Source of the DNA: Algoriphagus aestuariicola
GTDB taxonomy: Bacteria > Bacteroidota > Bacteroidia > Cytophagales > Cyclobacteriaceae
DNA length: 64,000 bases
Assembly (NCBI RefSeq): GCF_017254835.1
Contig: NZ_JAFKCW010000006.1
Location: 62,001 to 126,000 of the forward strand
Direction: 5' to 3'
Under the pieces are notes generated by a model, which was not told where the DNA came from, did no database searches, and worked only from the letters and a program-made list of their open reading frames with translations. The translations under genes and the position numbers were made by a program. Positions 43,499 through 52,642 of the stretch are shown here, piece after piece. Each line of letters starts with the position of its first letter. The first letter of the stretch is position 1.

Positions 43499-44248
43499 AT
43501 GAAATTGACTTTAAAAATCTGGAGACAGAAAAATTCGTCGGACAAGGGTGGCTTTGCGACCTATCCTGTCGATCACGTTTCCAAAGACATGTCTTTCCTC
43601 GAAATGCTGGATGTGCTCAATGAAGAGCTGACCGAAAAAGGGGAAGACCCAGTACACTTCGACCATGACTGCCGGGAGGGCATCTGCGGGATGTGCTCCC
43701 TATACATCAACGGCAAGCCACATGGCCCACTGCAGACGACCACTTGCCAGCTTCACATGCGCTCTTTCAATGATGGGGAGACCATCACCATCGAGCCATG
43801 GCGTGCCAAGGCTTTTCCCGTGGTGAAAGACCTTGTCGTCGATCGGGAGGCTTTTGACCGAATCATCCAAGCCGGGGGCTATGTCAACGTCAACACTGGC
43901 GGTGTGCCTGATGCCAACGAAATTCCTGTTGCGAAAACCATTGCCGACCTAGCCATGGATGCCGCCCAGTGTATCGGATGCGGCGCCTGCGTAGCTGCCT
44001 GCAAAAATGCCTCAGCCATGCTCTTTACCTCCGCCAAGGTTTCCCAGCTGGCTTTGCTGCCGCAGGGGCAGGTGGAGCGCAAGACCAGAGCGGAGAAGAT
44101 GGTCGCACAGATGGACGCCGAAGGATTTGGTGCCTGTACCAACACCGGTGCCTGCGAAGCTGAATGTCCAAAGGGAATCTCCATCACGAATATAGCCCGG
44201 ATGAACAGGGAATATTTCTCAGCGGTGATGAGTAGCGATAACGTTTGA
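43499..44248 (+). CDS. sdhB: Succinate dehydrogenase iron-sulfur subunit
   Basis: 249-aa electron-transfer subunit. The [2Fe-2S] site is [19 protein letters not shown] plus a later Cys in TTTCQLHM. The cluster cysteines of the C-terminal domain are in [15 protein letters not shown] and [15 protein letters not shown]. Passes electrons from the flavoprotein to quinone. Last gene of the operon, followed by a terminator. Confidence 0.97.
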   Translation: MKLTLKIWRQKNSSDKGGFATYPVDHVSKDMSFLEMLDVLNEELTEKGEDPVHFDHDCREGICGMCSLYINGKPHGPLQTTTCQLHMRSFNDGETITIEPWRAKAFPVVKDLVVDREAFDRIIQAGGYVNVNTGGVPDANEIPVAKTIADLAMDAAQCIGCGACVAACKNASAMLFTSAKVSQLALLPQGQVERKTRAEKMVAQMDAEGFGACTNTGACEAECPKGISITNIARMNREYFSAVMSSDNV

Positions 44249-44267
44249 TCTTAGTTGGTTTGATTTT

Positions 44268-44300
44268 CAAAGCCAGGCCTTGGGTCTGGCTTTTTTTGTT
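44268..44300 (+). terminator. Terminator of the sdhCAB operon
   Basis: 8-bp stem AAAGCCAG/CTGGCTTT followed by a T-run. Confidence 0.85.
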
Positions 44301-44452
44301 TTTGGGACAAATAGATGGTTTTTATAGCGGGTTTGATTCGATAAGATTTTTCAAGAAAATTTCACATTGTGAAATAAGGAAGAAAAAATTGCACTGAAAG
44401 AATGGATTTGCCTCATAAACGAAATAAAATTGGCCTTTTACTTAAGTTTTTG

Positions 44453-44460
44453 TAACTTTG
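44453..44460 (+). promoter_or_regulatory. Promoter of the symporter/GNAT/racemase operon
   Basis: TAACTTTG matches TAnnTTTG with a TTG at 44430-44432 exactly 20 nt upstream, a good Bacteroidota promoter. The start codon is 45 nt downstream. Confidence 0.6.
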
Positions 44461-44505
44461 AAAAATTATATTTTAAAGAGCTTTTGTTAAATAGTCAAAA
44501 ACATA

Positions 44506-45924
44506 ATGAATTTTCTGGATCTGGTGATCTTCATCGCCTACATGGGAGCCATGTTGGGAATAGGGTATTATTACATGAGAAAGAACACCAGCCAGGAGGA
44601 TTATTATGTTGGGGGACGTTCGATAGGGAGCTGGCACATCGGCCTTTCCGTAGTTGCCACTGACGTAGGAGGAGGCTTCTCCATAGGTTTGGGAGGACTG
44701 GGATTTGCGATGGGGATTTCAGGTTCCTGGATGCTTTTCACTGGACTTGTGGGAGCCTGGCTGGCTGCGGTTTTTCTGATTCCCCGAGTCAAGTCCGATC
44801 CTGCTTTTTCCAAGTTCTACACTTTTCCGCAGATCATAGGACACCTTTTTGATTCCAAGACGGCTTTAGTGGCTTCGGTGATTTGTTTCCTAGGCTATCT
44901 TGGATTTACCTCTTCCCAATTGTTGGCTGGGGCAAAGCTCGCGTCAGGTACTTTTCCGGAGCTCGAGCTTTCTACGGCACTCGTGATCATGGGTACGGTA
45001 GCGGTAGTGTACACCGTGATGGGCGGACTGAAAGCTGTGATCTATACCGACACCATACAGTGGATAATTTTAATGCTGGGATTGATTGGGATTGGCATCC
45101 CGGCTGCTTTCCTCTTTGTAGGCGGATGGCAGGGCATCCACGATACCCTTCCTCCGGAGTTTTTGTCCTTATCCCAATTGGGATGGCAGGACGCGGTCAA
45201 CTGGGGGATTACCATTGTTCCAATCTGGTTTGTGGGGATGACGCTCTATCAGCGGATCTTCGCTGCCAAGGATGAAAAGTCTGCCAAAAAAGCCTGGTTC
45301 ATTGCCGGTCTTTTCGAATGGCCGCTGATGGCTTTTATGGGGGTATTTCTTGGGTTGCTTTCTCGCGTTGCCGTAGAGCAGGGCGCTTTGGAGGGATTTA
45401 CTGCCGCCATGGACCCAGAGTTGGGTTTGCCCGTGTTGCTTAGCCAGGTCTTGCCGGCAGGGCTCTTGGGACTGATGATGTCCGCTTATTTTTCTGCGGT
45501 TTTGTCCACCGCTGACTCCTGCCTGATGGCCGCCTCAGGCAATCTGGTCACCGACTTGCTGCGGAAGTTTTTTACCCCGAGCTCGCACTCCCAAGAGCTC
45601 AGGCTCACTCAGGGAGTCACGCTGGGAATTGGGATCTTGGCGGTGTTGCTCGCTTGGCAGATGACCGAGGTGCTCACGCTGATGCTCTATTCCTACGGAT
45701 TCATGGTCTCAGGGCTTTTGGTTCCGGTCATTGCTGGGTTGTTTTTCAACCTAAAGAATCCTCCGGCAGCCATCGCGGCAATGATCTTAGGAGGAACTGT
45801 CACCGCCGGGCTTTCGTTTTTCGAAATAGCGATGCCGTTGGGCTTGGACCCGAATTTCTACGGCATTCTGGTTTCCACATCGGCCTTTTGGATAGTGTAC
45901 AAAATCTCAAACCAACGAAAATAG
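44506..45924 (+). CDS. Sodium:solute symporter (SSS family)
   Basis: 472-aa inner-membrane symporter with about 13 TM helices. It has the N-terminal DYYVGGRSIGSWHIGLSVVA region and the GGLKAVIYTDTIQWIILM motif of the family, and STADSCLMAASGNLVTDL near a sodium-site helix. It heads a three-gene operon with an acetyltransferase and an alanine/ornithine-type racemase, which suggests an amino acid or amine substrate rather than a sugar. That is inference from context. Confidence 0.88.
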   Translation: MNFLDLVIFIAYMGAMLGIGYYYMRKNTSQEDYYVGGRSIGSWHIGLSVVATDVGGGFSIGLGGLGFAMGISGSWMLFTGLVGAWLAAVFLIPRVKSDPAFSKFYTFPQIIGHLFDSKTALVASVICFLGYLGFTSSQLLAGAKLASGTFPELELSTALVIMGTVAVVYTVMGGLKAVIYTDTIQWIILMLGLIGIGIPAAFLFVGGWQGIHDTLPPEFLSLSQLGWQDAVNWGITIVPIWFVGMTLYQRIFAAKDEKSAKKAWFIAGLFEWPLMAFMGVFLGLLSRVAVEQGALEGFTAAMDPELGLPVLLSQVLPAGLLGLMMSAYFSAVLSTADSCLMAASGNLVTDLLRKFFTPSSHSQELRLTQGVTLGIGILAVLLAWQMTEVLTLMLYSYGFMVSGLLVPVIAGLFFNLKNPPAAIAAMILGGTVTAGLSFFEIAMPLGLDPNFYGILVSTSAFWIVYKISNQRK

Positions 45925-45932
45925 AAATAACT

Positions 45933-46376
45933 ATGATCCAATTAGAATCGCTGTCTGCCATAGACAATGCCACGTACCTGCAAAAAAACGAGATCGCAGA
46001 TTTCCTTTTGGTCCATCTGGGGAAGTTTGGAGATCCCAAAGAAGATATCATGAAATGCCTCGACTACGCACTCGACGCAGGATTGCAGGCAGGCGGCTTC
46101 GTCATTTTGGCAAGAGAAAAAGGGAATGTGGTAGGTGCACTGGTGATGAACAAGACCGGAATGTCTGGGTATATTCCGGAAAATATCCTCGTTTATATCG
46201 CGGTCGATGAGCGGATGCGTGGAAATGGAATCGGCAAGAAGATCCTTGACTTGGCGATCAAAATGGCCAATGGTGCCATCGCTCTGCATGTGGAACCGGA
46301 CAATCCAGCCAGAAAGCTCTACGAACGCCTCGGCTTTACCAATAAGTACCTTGAAATGCGATTAAACAAAAATTAA
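45933..46376 (+). CDS. GNAT family N-acetyltransferase
   Basis: 147-aa GNAT protein, start ATG at 45933 (MIQLESLSAIDNATYLQKNE); the reading frame continues upstream to 45654 inside the symporter, which is not credible. Acetyl-CoA loop DERMRGNGIGKKILDLAI, then ALHVEPDNPARKLYERLGF. It lies 8 nt after the symporter and 1 nt before the racemase, so it likely acts in the same pathway, perhaps acetylating a D-amino acid. Confidence 0.9.
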   Translation: MIQLESLSAIDNATYLQKNEIADFLLVHLGKFGDPKEDIMKCLDYALDAGLQAGGFVILAREKGNVVGALVMNKTGMSGYIPENILVYIAVDERMRGNGIGKKILDLAIKMANGAIALHVEPDNPARKLYERLGFTNKYLEMRLNKN

Positions 46377-46377
46377 A

Positions 46378-47448
46378 ATGGCGGTATTGACCCTAAACAG
46401 GGAAAAACTCAGAACAAACTACCAAGTATTGACCCGGCTTTTTGAGGAGCGAGGAGTGGACTGGGGTGTAGTTTCAAAGATGCTCTGCGGCAACAAGCTT
46501 TTTCTACAAGAACTGATCAACCTCGGAATCACTGAGGTGCATGACAGCCGCATATCCAATCTTGCCATGGTCAAGCGCATTAAGCGCGAGGTTCAGACGG
46601 TCTACATCAAACCCGTTTCCAAAAAGAATGTCGGCAAGATGGTCGAGTTTGCCGATGTAAGCCTCAACTCTGAGCTGGAGACCATCCGCATGATCAGTGC
46701 TGAGTCGGTGCTCCAGGGGAAGAACCACAAGATCATCATCATGGTCGAGACAGGAGACCTGCGCGAAGGCGTGATGGGAGAGCAATTGATAGATTTTTAT
46801 GAGGAGGTCTTTCAGCTTCCTGGGATCGAAGTGATCGGCCTGGGCACCAATCTCAATTGTCTCAACGGGGTCATGCCCAGCACAGACAAGCTCATCCAGC
46901 TCTCGCTCTACAAGCAGATCATCGAACTGAAATTCGGACATGAAATTCCATGGCTGTCTGCCGGCACCTCCGTCACCATACCTTTGATGCTCTCCCACCA
47001 GCTACCCCAAGGGATCAATCACTTTCGCGTGGGGGAGACGCTCTACTTTGGGGTGGATCTGGTGAAGGAGGAAATCATCGAAGGCATGCATGGAGATGTT
47101 TTTGAACTGCACGCCGAAATTATCGAATTGCAGGAAAAACCACTCCTGCCTACAGGCGTCTTGGGATCGAACCCCCGAGGCGAAATTGCCCAAATTGATG
47201 AATCTCTCTACGGCAAGACCTCCTTTCGGGCGATTTTGGATGTGGGATTGTTGGATGTTTCGCCAGAATATCTTTTTCCAAAAGATCCGGAATTGGAGAT
47301 TCTAGGAGCGAGCTCGGACATGCTCATCGTCAATCTGGGGATAGACCAAAAAGGCCTTAAAGTGGGTGAAACATTGACTTTTAACCTAAAGTACATGGGC
47401 GCCTTGGGGCTGTTGAATTCCGACTACGTCGAAAAGATTGTGGTCTGA
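46378..47448 (+). CDS. Alanine/ornithine racemase family PLP-dependent enzyme
   Basis: 356-aa PLP-dependent fold-III racemase related to ornithine racemase and the YhfX group. The PLP lysine is expected in GVVSKMLCGNKLFLQEL (about residue 35, the VSK), corresponding to V-x-K in alanine racemase. Also seen are EVHDSRISNLAMVKRI, the barrel strand KIIIMVETGDLREGV, LGTNLNCLNG and LSAGTSVTIPLM near the phosphate site. The C-terminal beta domain differs from classical Alr. Operon context with a symporter and GNAT points to D-amino acid metabolism; the substrate is unproven. Confidence 0.9.
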   Translation: MAVLTLNREKLRTNYQVLTRLFEERGVDWGVVSKMLCGNKLFLQELINLGITEVHDSRISNLAMVKRIKREVQTVYIKPVSKKNVGKMVEFADVSLNSELETIRMISAESVLQGKNHKIIIMVETGDLREGVMGEQLIDFYEEVFQLPGIEVIGLGTNLNCLNGVMPSTDKLIQLSLYKQIIELKFGHEIPWLSAGTSVTIPLMLSHQLPQGINHFRVGETLYFGVDLVKEEIIEGMHGDVFELHAEIIELQEKPLLPTGVLGSNPRGEIAQIDESLYGKTSFRAILDVGLLDVSPEYLFPKDPELEILGASSDMLIVNLGIDQKGLKVGETLTFNLKYMGALGLLNSDYVEKIVV

Positions 47449-47530
47449 AACCGTCGGTGTGTCTGTATTTAGCCGGTGATTTTTGGCACCGAAATAGGCA
47501 ACAGCTGGGTGAACCAACTATTTAAACACC

Positions 47531-48109
47531 ATGAAAAAGTTTTTGCTGCTAGTTGCCGTGTCGGCGTTTACGATTGCGGGCTCAAGTGCCCAAAGTGCCT
47601 TTGGGATCAGGGGAGGGGCGAATTTCTTCAATTTTGGAGGAGATGACGTTTCCGAAAACGACTATACCAACAGGGCTGGGTTCCACGCCGGGATATACGC
47701 AAGTTTTTTGGGTGAAGGGCCTATTGCGATCGAGCCAGGGGTCTTTTACTCTATCAAGGGAACCCAAAATGACGATGGTCTAGAGAGCCGTGCGGTTCTG
47801 GACTATGTGGATGTGCCAGTCTTGCTGAGGTTCAAAGTAGGCGAGGGCTTCAATCTCTTTGCGGGGCCGCAGGTCTCATTTCTCACCAAGTCCAAGTTTG
47901 AAGGTGATATCGGTGACTCTACCGTGTCCTTTGAGACTGATGCCGTGAAGAGCACCGACGCTGGCCTGGTTTTTGGCTTAGGGTATAATCTCCCGCAGGG
48001 CTTTAACATACAGGGATCTTACGATTACGGCATGACTCCGATTTTCAAGGATAGCGATGCTGATGTCTTCAACAGGGGATTTAAAGTCTCCTTAGGCTAT
48101 ACTTTTTAA
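47531..48109 (+). CDS. PorT-family outer-membrane beta-barrel protein
   Basis: 192-aa secreted barrel. Signal peptide MKKFLLLVAVSAFTIAGSSA, then AFGIRGGANFFNFGG and repeated strand motifs such as IEPGVFYSIKG, VDVPVLLRFKV and GFNLFAGPQVSFL, ending in FKVSLGYTF with the terminal Phe. Very similar in layout to the barrel at 51.4 kb, so the two are probably paralogues. Function unknown. Confidence 0.85.
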   Translation: MKKFLLLVAVSAFTIAGSSAQSAFGIRGGANFFNFGGDDVSENDYTNRAGFHAGIYASFLGEGPIAIEPGVFYSIKGTQNDDGLESRAVLDYVDVPVLLRFKVGEGFNLFAGPQVSFLTKSKFEGDIGDSTVSFETDAVKSTDAGLVFGLGYNLPQGFNIQGSYDYGMTPIFKDSDADVFNRGFKVSLGYTF

Positions 48110-48121
48110 TCGAGTGTTGGT

Positions 48122-48155
48122 AAGGGGCTGTTTCATTGGAACAGCCCCTTTTTTT
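48122..48155 (+). terminator. Terminator after the PorT-like gene
   Basis: 11-bp stem AAGGGGCTGTT/AACAGCCCCTT followed by seven T. Confidence 0.88.
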
Positions 48156-48252
48156 GCCTAAGTACCTCCCCACTCGATGATCCAAGGGTTGAGCAGCGTC
48201 GATCTGATTGGCGTTTGGAACTTGGGAAGAAGCAATGATTTGGAAAAGAAGG

Positions 48253-49347
48253 CTACTGGGGAAGACTAAGGATCCACTCCCGAATCAGTTCGACCCCCTC
48301 TTGGTGCACGGTAGTTCTCCCCAGTTCTGGCATGGCTACACCAACTTCGGTGGAGTTCATCCTGTGGGTAAGGATCGACTCATCAGGTTTGCCCGGGACA
48401 ATGTCAAATTTGAAACTTCCGGCACCTTTCCCCGCAGCGACGGGAGTTTTGTTGATTCCAAGTTTCAATGGATCAGTCTGATCGTAGGTTAAGAATAGAC
48501 CCGAAGTACTGGCTGGGCCTTCAGCGCTGTGGCAATGGGCACAGTTGATGTCGAGGTACGCCATTGCACGGGCTGGGATTGCTTGGGATTGATCCTCGTA
48601 GTCTATCATAGCAGGATGGGCATCCGCACCCTCAAAGCCCGCCAGGATTTTCTTTCCACTCCAGTAGGCCAACTGGTTTTCCTTCTTTGTTCCATAGTCC
48701 AGCTCGTTGTTGAGATGCTGGGGCTTCACGCCAATGGGTGCCATGGTCTCGGACTGGTTGTGGCAGCTTTTGCATTGGTTTTTGTTGGGGACAATGTAGT
48801 TGACGACTTGATCTTTCCCGGAATAATCAATGAATCTAATCTCTGTCTCTGCACCGACAACCTTCAGCAAAGCTTCAGTCTGCTCTTCATTCCATAGGTA
48901 GGGATAGGCCTGCCAGCCATCATCTTCACGGATCAGCAGGCGGGTCTCGATGATTCTTCTATTTCCGTCCGGCTTCCGGAAATCTTCGGGATAGTAGAAG
49001 TTTTTGATCAGGATTGACCCGATTGGAAATTCTATTTTGGATTCCATGATTTGGGCTTGTTCCCCATCGGGAATAAATACAAATCGGCTTTTGAGTGCAT
49101 AATCTGTAAACAAGGAAGAAGCAGGTTTATAAAAAGTGACCTCATCTTTGGGTGTCAAGGTCTTGAGTTCTCCTGCAAAAAAGCCATAGGTCGACAATTT
49201 CTTGTAGGGGAAAATCCCGGTTGCGGTCTCTTCCAGTAAGGCTTCGGGCAGCGCTGCAATTTTTTCCTCGTTTTTGCCGCAGGAAATCAGCAGCGTGACA
49301 GCCACTAAAATCAAGTAGGCGTCCGCTTTCCAATTCTTTTTTTTCAT
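48253..49347 (-). CDS. SO2930-family di-heme c-type cytochrome, lipoprotein
   Basis: 364-aa secreted protein with lipobox LISC (Cys23). Two CXXCH heme sites are visible: CKSCH (about residue 190) and CAHCH (about 271). Conserved family blocks include ASSLFTDYALKSRFVFIP, FPIGSILIKNFYYP, WNEEQTEALL and APIGVKPQHLNNE. It matches the family known from Shewanella as SO_2930, encoded next to a parallel beta-helix protein, exactly as here. The electron partner and pathway are unknown. Confidence 0.9.
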   Translation of the reverse strand: MKKKNWKADAYLILVAVTLLISCGKNEEKIAALPEALLEETATGIFPYKKLSTYGFFAGELKTLTPKDEVTFYKPASSLFTDYALKSRFVFIPDGEQAQIMESKIEFPIGSILIKNFYYPEDFRKPDGNRRIIETRLLIREDDGWQAYPYLWNEEQTEALLKVVGAETEIRFIDYSGKDQVVNYIVPNKNQCKSCHNQSETMAPIGVKPQHLNNELDYGTKKENQLAYWSGKKILAGFEGADAHPAMIDYEDQSQAIPARAMAYLDINCAHCHSAEGPASTSGLFLTYDQTDPLKLGINKTPVAAGKGAGSFKFDIVPGKPDESILTHRMNSTEVGVAMPELGRTTVHQEGVELIREWILSLPQ

Positions 49348-49378
49348 CTCCTCAGACTTTTGTTTTCGATGAAACCAT

Positions 49379-50677
49379 TTACAAAGCTGCTATGGCGGAC
49401 ACATCCGTGGCCACATTTATCTTGCAGTTTTGGAAGTGCTGGTAGTCCTTGAAGGACTCGATATTATCCTCCCCTTCCATGAGGTAAAATCTGGTAAAGT
49501 GGAGGTTTTCGATCCCTGCTTCCTGAATGCAGACGCGCATAGGATTGGAGTCGATGGTTTCGCTGATTGCTTTGTCCCAAATTCCGTCATAGATGATGTC
49601 CTGCGTTTTGGCAGGGCCGTAGGCGTTGTGGACGCTTACGAGCTGGCCGAGCTCCCGAGTCAGATCAGGCATGGAAAGAGCTTTTCGCTCGTAGGCATTG
49701 TCATGCACATATACATCGGTGGTGTAGGGAGACCAATTTGGCGCTTCGGCAGGAAAACCGGTCACTTGGTAGCTTGCGATGGCCACGCCGGTGGTTTTAT
49801 TGTTGTGGATCCGGTTGTTGAATATTTCTACTTCTTTGGCTGCCAGGAGTATGATTCCAGATCCAGGCGGAATCATGGTTACGGTGTTCCCGTTTGGCCC
49901 CTCGCCGATCGGAGTGGCGAAGTTTTCGTGATTGTTGTTTAGTATGTCATTGTCGTAGATTTTGGTGCCCTTGCCATCAGACTTGGGCAGACCCGGAAGA
50001 TTGAATACCAAAATCCCTCCGGAGTTGTCCCTTGCGGTATTGCCAAAGACCTCGGCATTGTCCGAGTTTTCGATTTCGATCCCAGCCACATTGCCAAAAG
50101 CAAGGGAGTTTTTGACGATGATATTTTCGGATTGTCCCACGTAGATTCCCGCATCTTTGGAGTGTGAGGCGATGCACTGATCGATCACCACATTTTTGCA
50201 CTGAACGGGATAGATGGCGTAGGTGCCGTTTTTTGACTTATCCCCGTTCGTCCAGGTGACATTGACCTTCCTAAAGGTAACCCCATCCGAATGCTGTGCC
50301 TTTAGTCCATCTCCTGGTGCGTCCTCTATACTCAGGTCCTCCACCGTGATGTTGTTACCCACGATCTTTACTCCTTCGCCGCCGGATTTTAAGTTTCTGA
50401 AAGAAAGAACCGTTTTGTCCATTCCCGCGCCCTTGATTCTGACAGATTTCTTGTTATCGAGGATTAGCTGTGTGTTGAGTTCAAAAAATCCCCCAGGGAT
50501 TTCGATGGTACTGGAATCCTCGGCCATGATGAATGCCTCTACCACTTTTTCCACTTCTTCTCGGCTCATCTTGCTGAGTTTGGAAGAGTCAAATGTCTGC
50601 TCTGTCGTGCTCGTGCCGCAAGAAAAAATCGCGGAGGCAAGGACTACGCCTAAAACTGCTTGAATTGATTTTCGCAT
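49379..50677 (-). CDS. Parallel beta-helix lipoprotein (SO2929-like)
   Basis: 432-aa secreted lipoprotein. Start at 50677 (MRKSIQAVLGVVLASAIFSC, lipobox Cys20); the upstream extension to 50755 is unsupported. The body is a right-handed parallel beta-helix with repeated I-x-V/N-N-x turns (NNITVEDLSIEDAPGDGLK, ENIIVKNSLAFGNVAGIEI, KEVEIFNNRIHNNKTTG). This fold is typical of carbohydrate-active or polysaccharide-binding proteins. It is 31 nt upstream of the di-heme cytochrome on the same strand, a pairing conserved in distant bacteria. Confidence 0.88.
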   Translation of the reverse strand: MRKSIQAVLGVVLASAIFSCGTSTTEQTFDSSKLSKMSREEVEKVVEAFIMAEDSSTIEIPGGFFELNTQLILDNKKSVRIKGAGMDKTVLSFRNLKSGGEGVKIVGNNITVEDLSIEDAPGDGLKAQHSDGVTFRKVNVTWTNGDKSKNGTYAIYPVQCKNVVIDQCIASHSKDAGIYVGQSENIIVKNSLAFGNVAGIEIENSDNAEVFGNTARDNSGGILVFNLPGLPKSDGKGTKIYDNDILNNNHENFATPIGEGPNGNTVTMIPPGSGIILLAAKEVEIFNNRIHNNKTTGVAIASYQVTGFPAEAPNWSPYTTDVYVHDNAYERKALSMPDLTRELGQLVSVHNAYGPAKTQDIIYDGIWDKAISETIDSNPMRVCIQEAGIENLHFTRFYLMEGEDNIESFKDYQHFQNCKINVATDVSAIAAL

Positions 50678-50759
50678 GGGATTTCGGGTTTTTGTAGAAT
50701 GTGTTCTGCCCAAAAGTAGCTTTTGGCAGTACAATACGCTGTTGAGAAAAATCAAATAA

Positions 50760-51323
50760 TCAGATCTTGCCCCTGATTCGGCTGAGTGTCTCTATGCTCA
50801 TGTCGAGATAGGAGGCGATCTGCCCCACAGATGCCTTTTGGATGACTTTGGGACGGAATTCCATCAGGTCTAGGTATCTGTCCTTTGCAGATTTGAACTT
50901 CGCGAAGATCAACTGCTCCTCAAGCATGATGTAATACTGCTCCAGAATCAGTCTATAGGCCCGCTCCAATTCACTGTGCATTTCAAAAAGTCCAAGCAAG
51001 GTGTCGTAGCTGATCCGTGCGAATGTGGACCTTTCCATGGCTTCGATGTTTTCATAGGATGGCTTTCTGGAAATGAAGGAACTCATGGACGTGACAAACT
51101 CCCCTTCGAGTGTAAAAGACACCGTGACATCCTTGTTGTCTTTGTTGTAAAAGCTTCTGGCAGAGCCGTCTTTGACATAGTAGAGGTGGCTGCAGACCTT
51201 TCCTTCCTGTTCCAATAGGTCCCCGCGTTCAAAGGTCAGCAATTCGACGTTGGATGTAAAAGCGGTTTTTGCCTCCTCGCTGAGTTTAGGAAACTGATCA
51301 AACATTCCCAGGATTTTTTCCAT
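50760..51323 (-). CDS. Crp/Fnr family transcriptional regulator
   Basis: 187-aa regulator with an N-terminal cyclic-nucleotide-binding-like domain (about residues 5-120; LTFERGDLLEQEGKVCSHLY, VTVSFTLEGEFVTSM) and a short C-terminal HTH (VGQIASYLDMSIETLSRIRG). No Fnr cysteines; the cNMP-binding Arg is not evident, as in many Bacteroidota members. It lies 82 nt upstream of the beta-helix/cytochrome pair on the same strand and may control it. Inference only. Confidence 0.88.
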   Translation of the reverse strand: MEKILGMFDQFPKLSEEAKTAFTSNVELLTFERGDLLEQEGKVCSHLYYVKDGSARSFYNKDNKDVTVSFTLEGEFVTSMSSFISRKPSYENIEAMERSTFARISYDTLLGLFEMHSELERAYRLILEQYYIMLEEQLIFAKFKSAKDRYLDLMEFRPKVIQKASVGQIASYLDMSIETLSRIRGKI

Positions 51324-51406
51324 CTGCAGCTTTTAAAAATGGAGTACCTAAACAAGAAATGAAGTTTCTTGCGTTAGTTTTACTGGAAATTAAAAATAAT
51401 TGACTC

Positions 51407-51964
51407 ATGAGAAAAATTTTGTTGGTTTTCTTTCTGGTAGGGTTTTCTGCCGCTGCACAAGCGCAACTTGGGGTGAGGGCTGGCTTCAATTCAGCCAATT
51501 TCTCCGATGCTGATTTTGACCCGAAATCGGGATTTCACCTTGGAGCCTATTACACTCTGGGTGCGGATTTTCTTTCAGTAGAGCCGGGCATCCAGTATTC
51601 CCAAAAGGGATACACCGGCGAGGAAGCCGGGACGGGGTTAGAGGTGAAAGAGACTTTGGGGTATATTGATATTCCCGTTCTGGTAAGACTGAAGCTACTT
51701 CCCTCGGTTAACGTGTTTGCGGGTCCACAGGCCTCGATCTTGGCATCGAGCAAGTATCAAAAAGGAGATCAGACCAGCGACAGCTCTGACGCTACCAAAG
51801 GATATGATATCGGTGGAGTGTTTGGTGCGCAGGTGAAGCTACCATTGGGCTTCAATGTCCAGGCAAGCTATGATTTGGGATTTACCTCGCTCAACTACTA
51901 TAACTTTGATTTTAAAAATCAAGTGTTTAAGATTTCCGCGGGCTACACCTTCGGCGGAAAATAA
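51407..51964 (+). CDS. PorT-family outer-membrane beta-barrel protein
   Basis: 185-aa barrel with signal peptide MRKILLVFFLVGFSAAAQAQ, mature LGVRAGFNSANFS, strands VEPGIQYSQKGYTGEE, IDIPVLVRLKLLPSVNVFAGPQ broken by short turns, and a C-terminal strand KISAGYTFGGK. Clear paralogue of the protein at 47.5 kb in domain order and motifs. Divergent from the Crp-like regulator with an 83-nt gap. Confidence 0.85.
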   Translation: MRKILLVFFLVGFSAAAQAQLGVRAGFNSANFSDADFDPKSGFHLGAYYTLGADFLSVEPGIQYSQKGYTGEEAGTGLEVKETLGYIDIPVLVRLKLLPSVNVFAGPQASILASSKYQKGDQTSDSSDATKGYDIGGVFGAQVKLPLGFNVQASYDLGFTSLNYYNFDFKNQVFKISAGYTFGGK

Positions 51965-52018
51965 CACATATTCGACTGATTCCTGGATATGGCATCAGCG
52001 GCATTTGTATGAAAGATT

Positions 52019-52054
52019 TAAGTCCTGGTCGGAGATGACCAGGACTTATTTTTT
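52019..52054 (+). terminator. Terminator after the second barrel gene, overlapping the ruvC end
   Basis: Perfect 11-bp stem AAGTCCTGGTC/GACCAGGACTT with a 6-nt loop and T-run. The T-run covers the last codons of the convergent ruvC gene. Confidence 0.85.
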
Positions 52055-52621
52055 GATCCGATTGGGATTTTCTTCGATGAATGACTTCCAACCTTCGTTT
52101 CGCCCCCGCGACTGAACTCTCCCCTCGTGGAAGTGGTGGCATAGCGCTACAGCAAGGGCATCCGTCGCGTCAAGCAATTTTGGGAGTTCGGTGATACCAA
52201 GCAAAGTCTGCAACATCGCGGCGACCTGCTCTTTGGAGGCATTGCCGTTTCCGGTCACGGATTGCTTCACCTTTTTTGGCGAGTATTCGGTAATCGGGAT
52301 TTCCTTCGAAAGTGCGGCCGCCATGGCTACGCCCTGGGCGCGGCCGAGTTTGAGCATGGATTGTACGTTGACTCCGTAAAAAGGCGCCTCCAGTGCCACC
52401 GAATCCGGCGCAAACTCATCAATGATTCCAGAGATCCGCTCAAAGATTTTTTTAAGCTTCAATTCATGGGTCTCGTATTTTTTGAGATGAATGACACCAT
52501 ACTGTAGAATCTTATATTTTTTGCCCTCGGTAAGAATCAATCCGTATCCCATCACGGTTGTGCCGGGGTCGATTCCCAGGATGATTTTTTCCTTTGGCTC
52601 TTTTTTCACTTCTTTACTCAC
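52046..52621 (-). CDS. ruvC: Holliday junction resolvase RuvC
   Basis: 191-aa crossover junction endonuclease. Catalytic acids are visible in ILGIDPGTTVMGYG (Asp), ALEAPFYGVNVQSML (Glu), and LDATDALAVALCHHF (Asp pair), with VKQSVTGNGNASKEQVAAML in between. It cuts four-way junctions with RuvAB. A lysine-rich N-terminal extension of about 11 residues and a basic tail are present. No ruvA or ruvB nearby. Divergent from a glycosyltransferase gene. Confidence 0.96.
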   Translation of the reverse strand: MSKEVKKEPKEKIILGIDPGTTVMGYGLILTEGKKYKILQYGVIHLKKYETHELKLKKIFERISGIIDEFAPDSVALEAPFYGVNVQSMLKLGRAQGVAMAAALSKEIPITEYSPKKVKQSVTGNGNASKEQVAAMLQTLLGITELPKLLDATDALAVALCHHFHEGRVQSRGRNEGWKSFIEENPNRIKK

Positions 52622-52642
52622 CCCCGCAAGTTAGCCGAAAAG

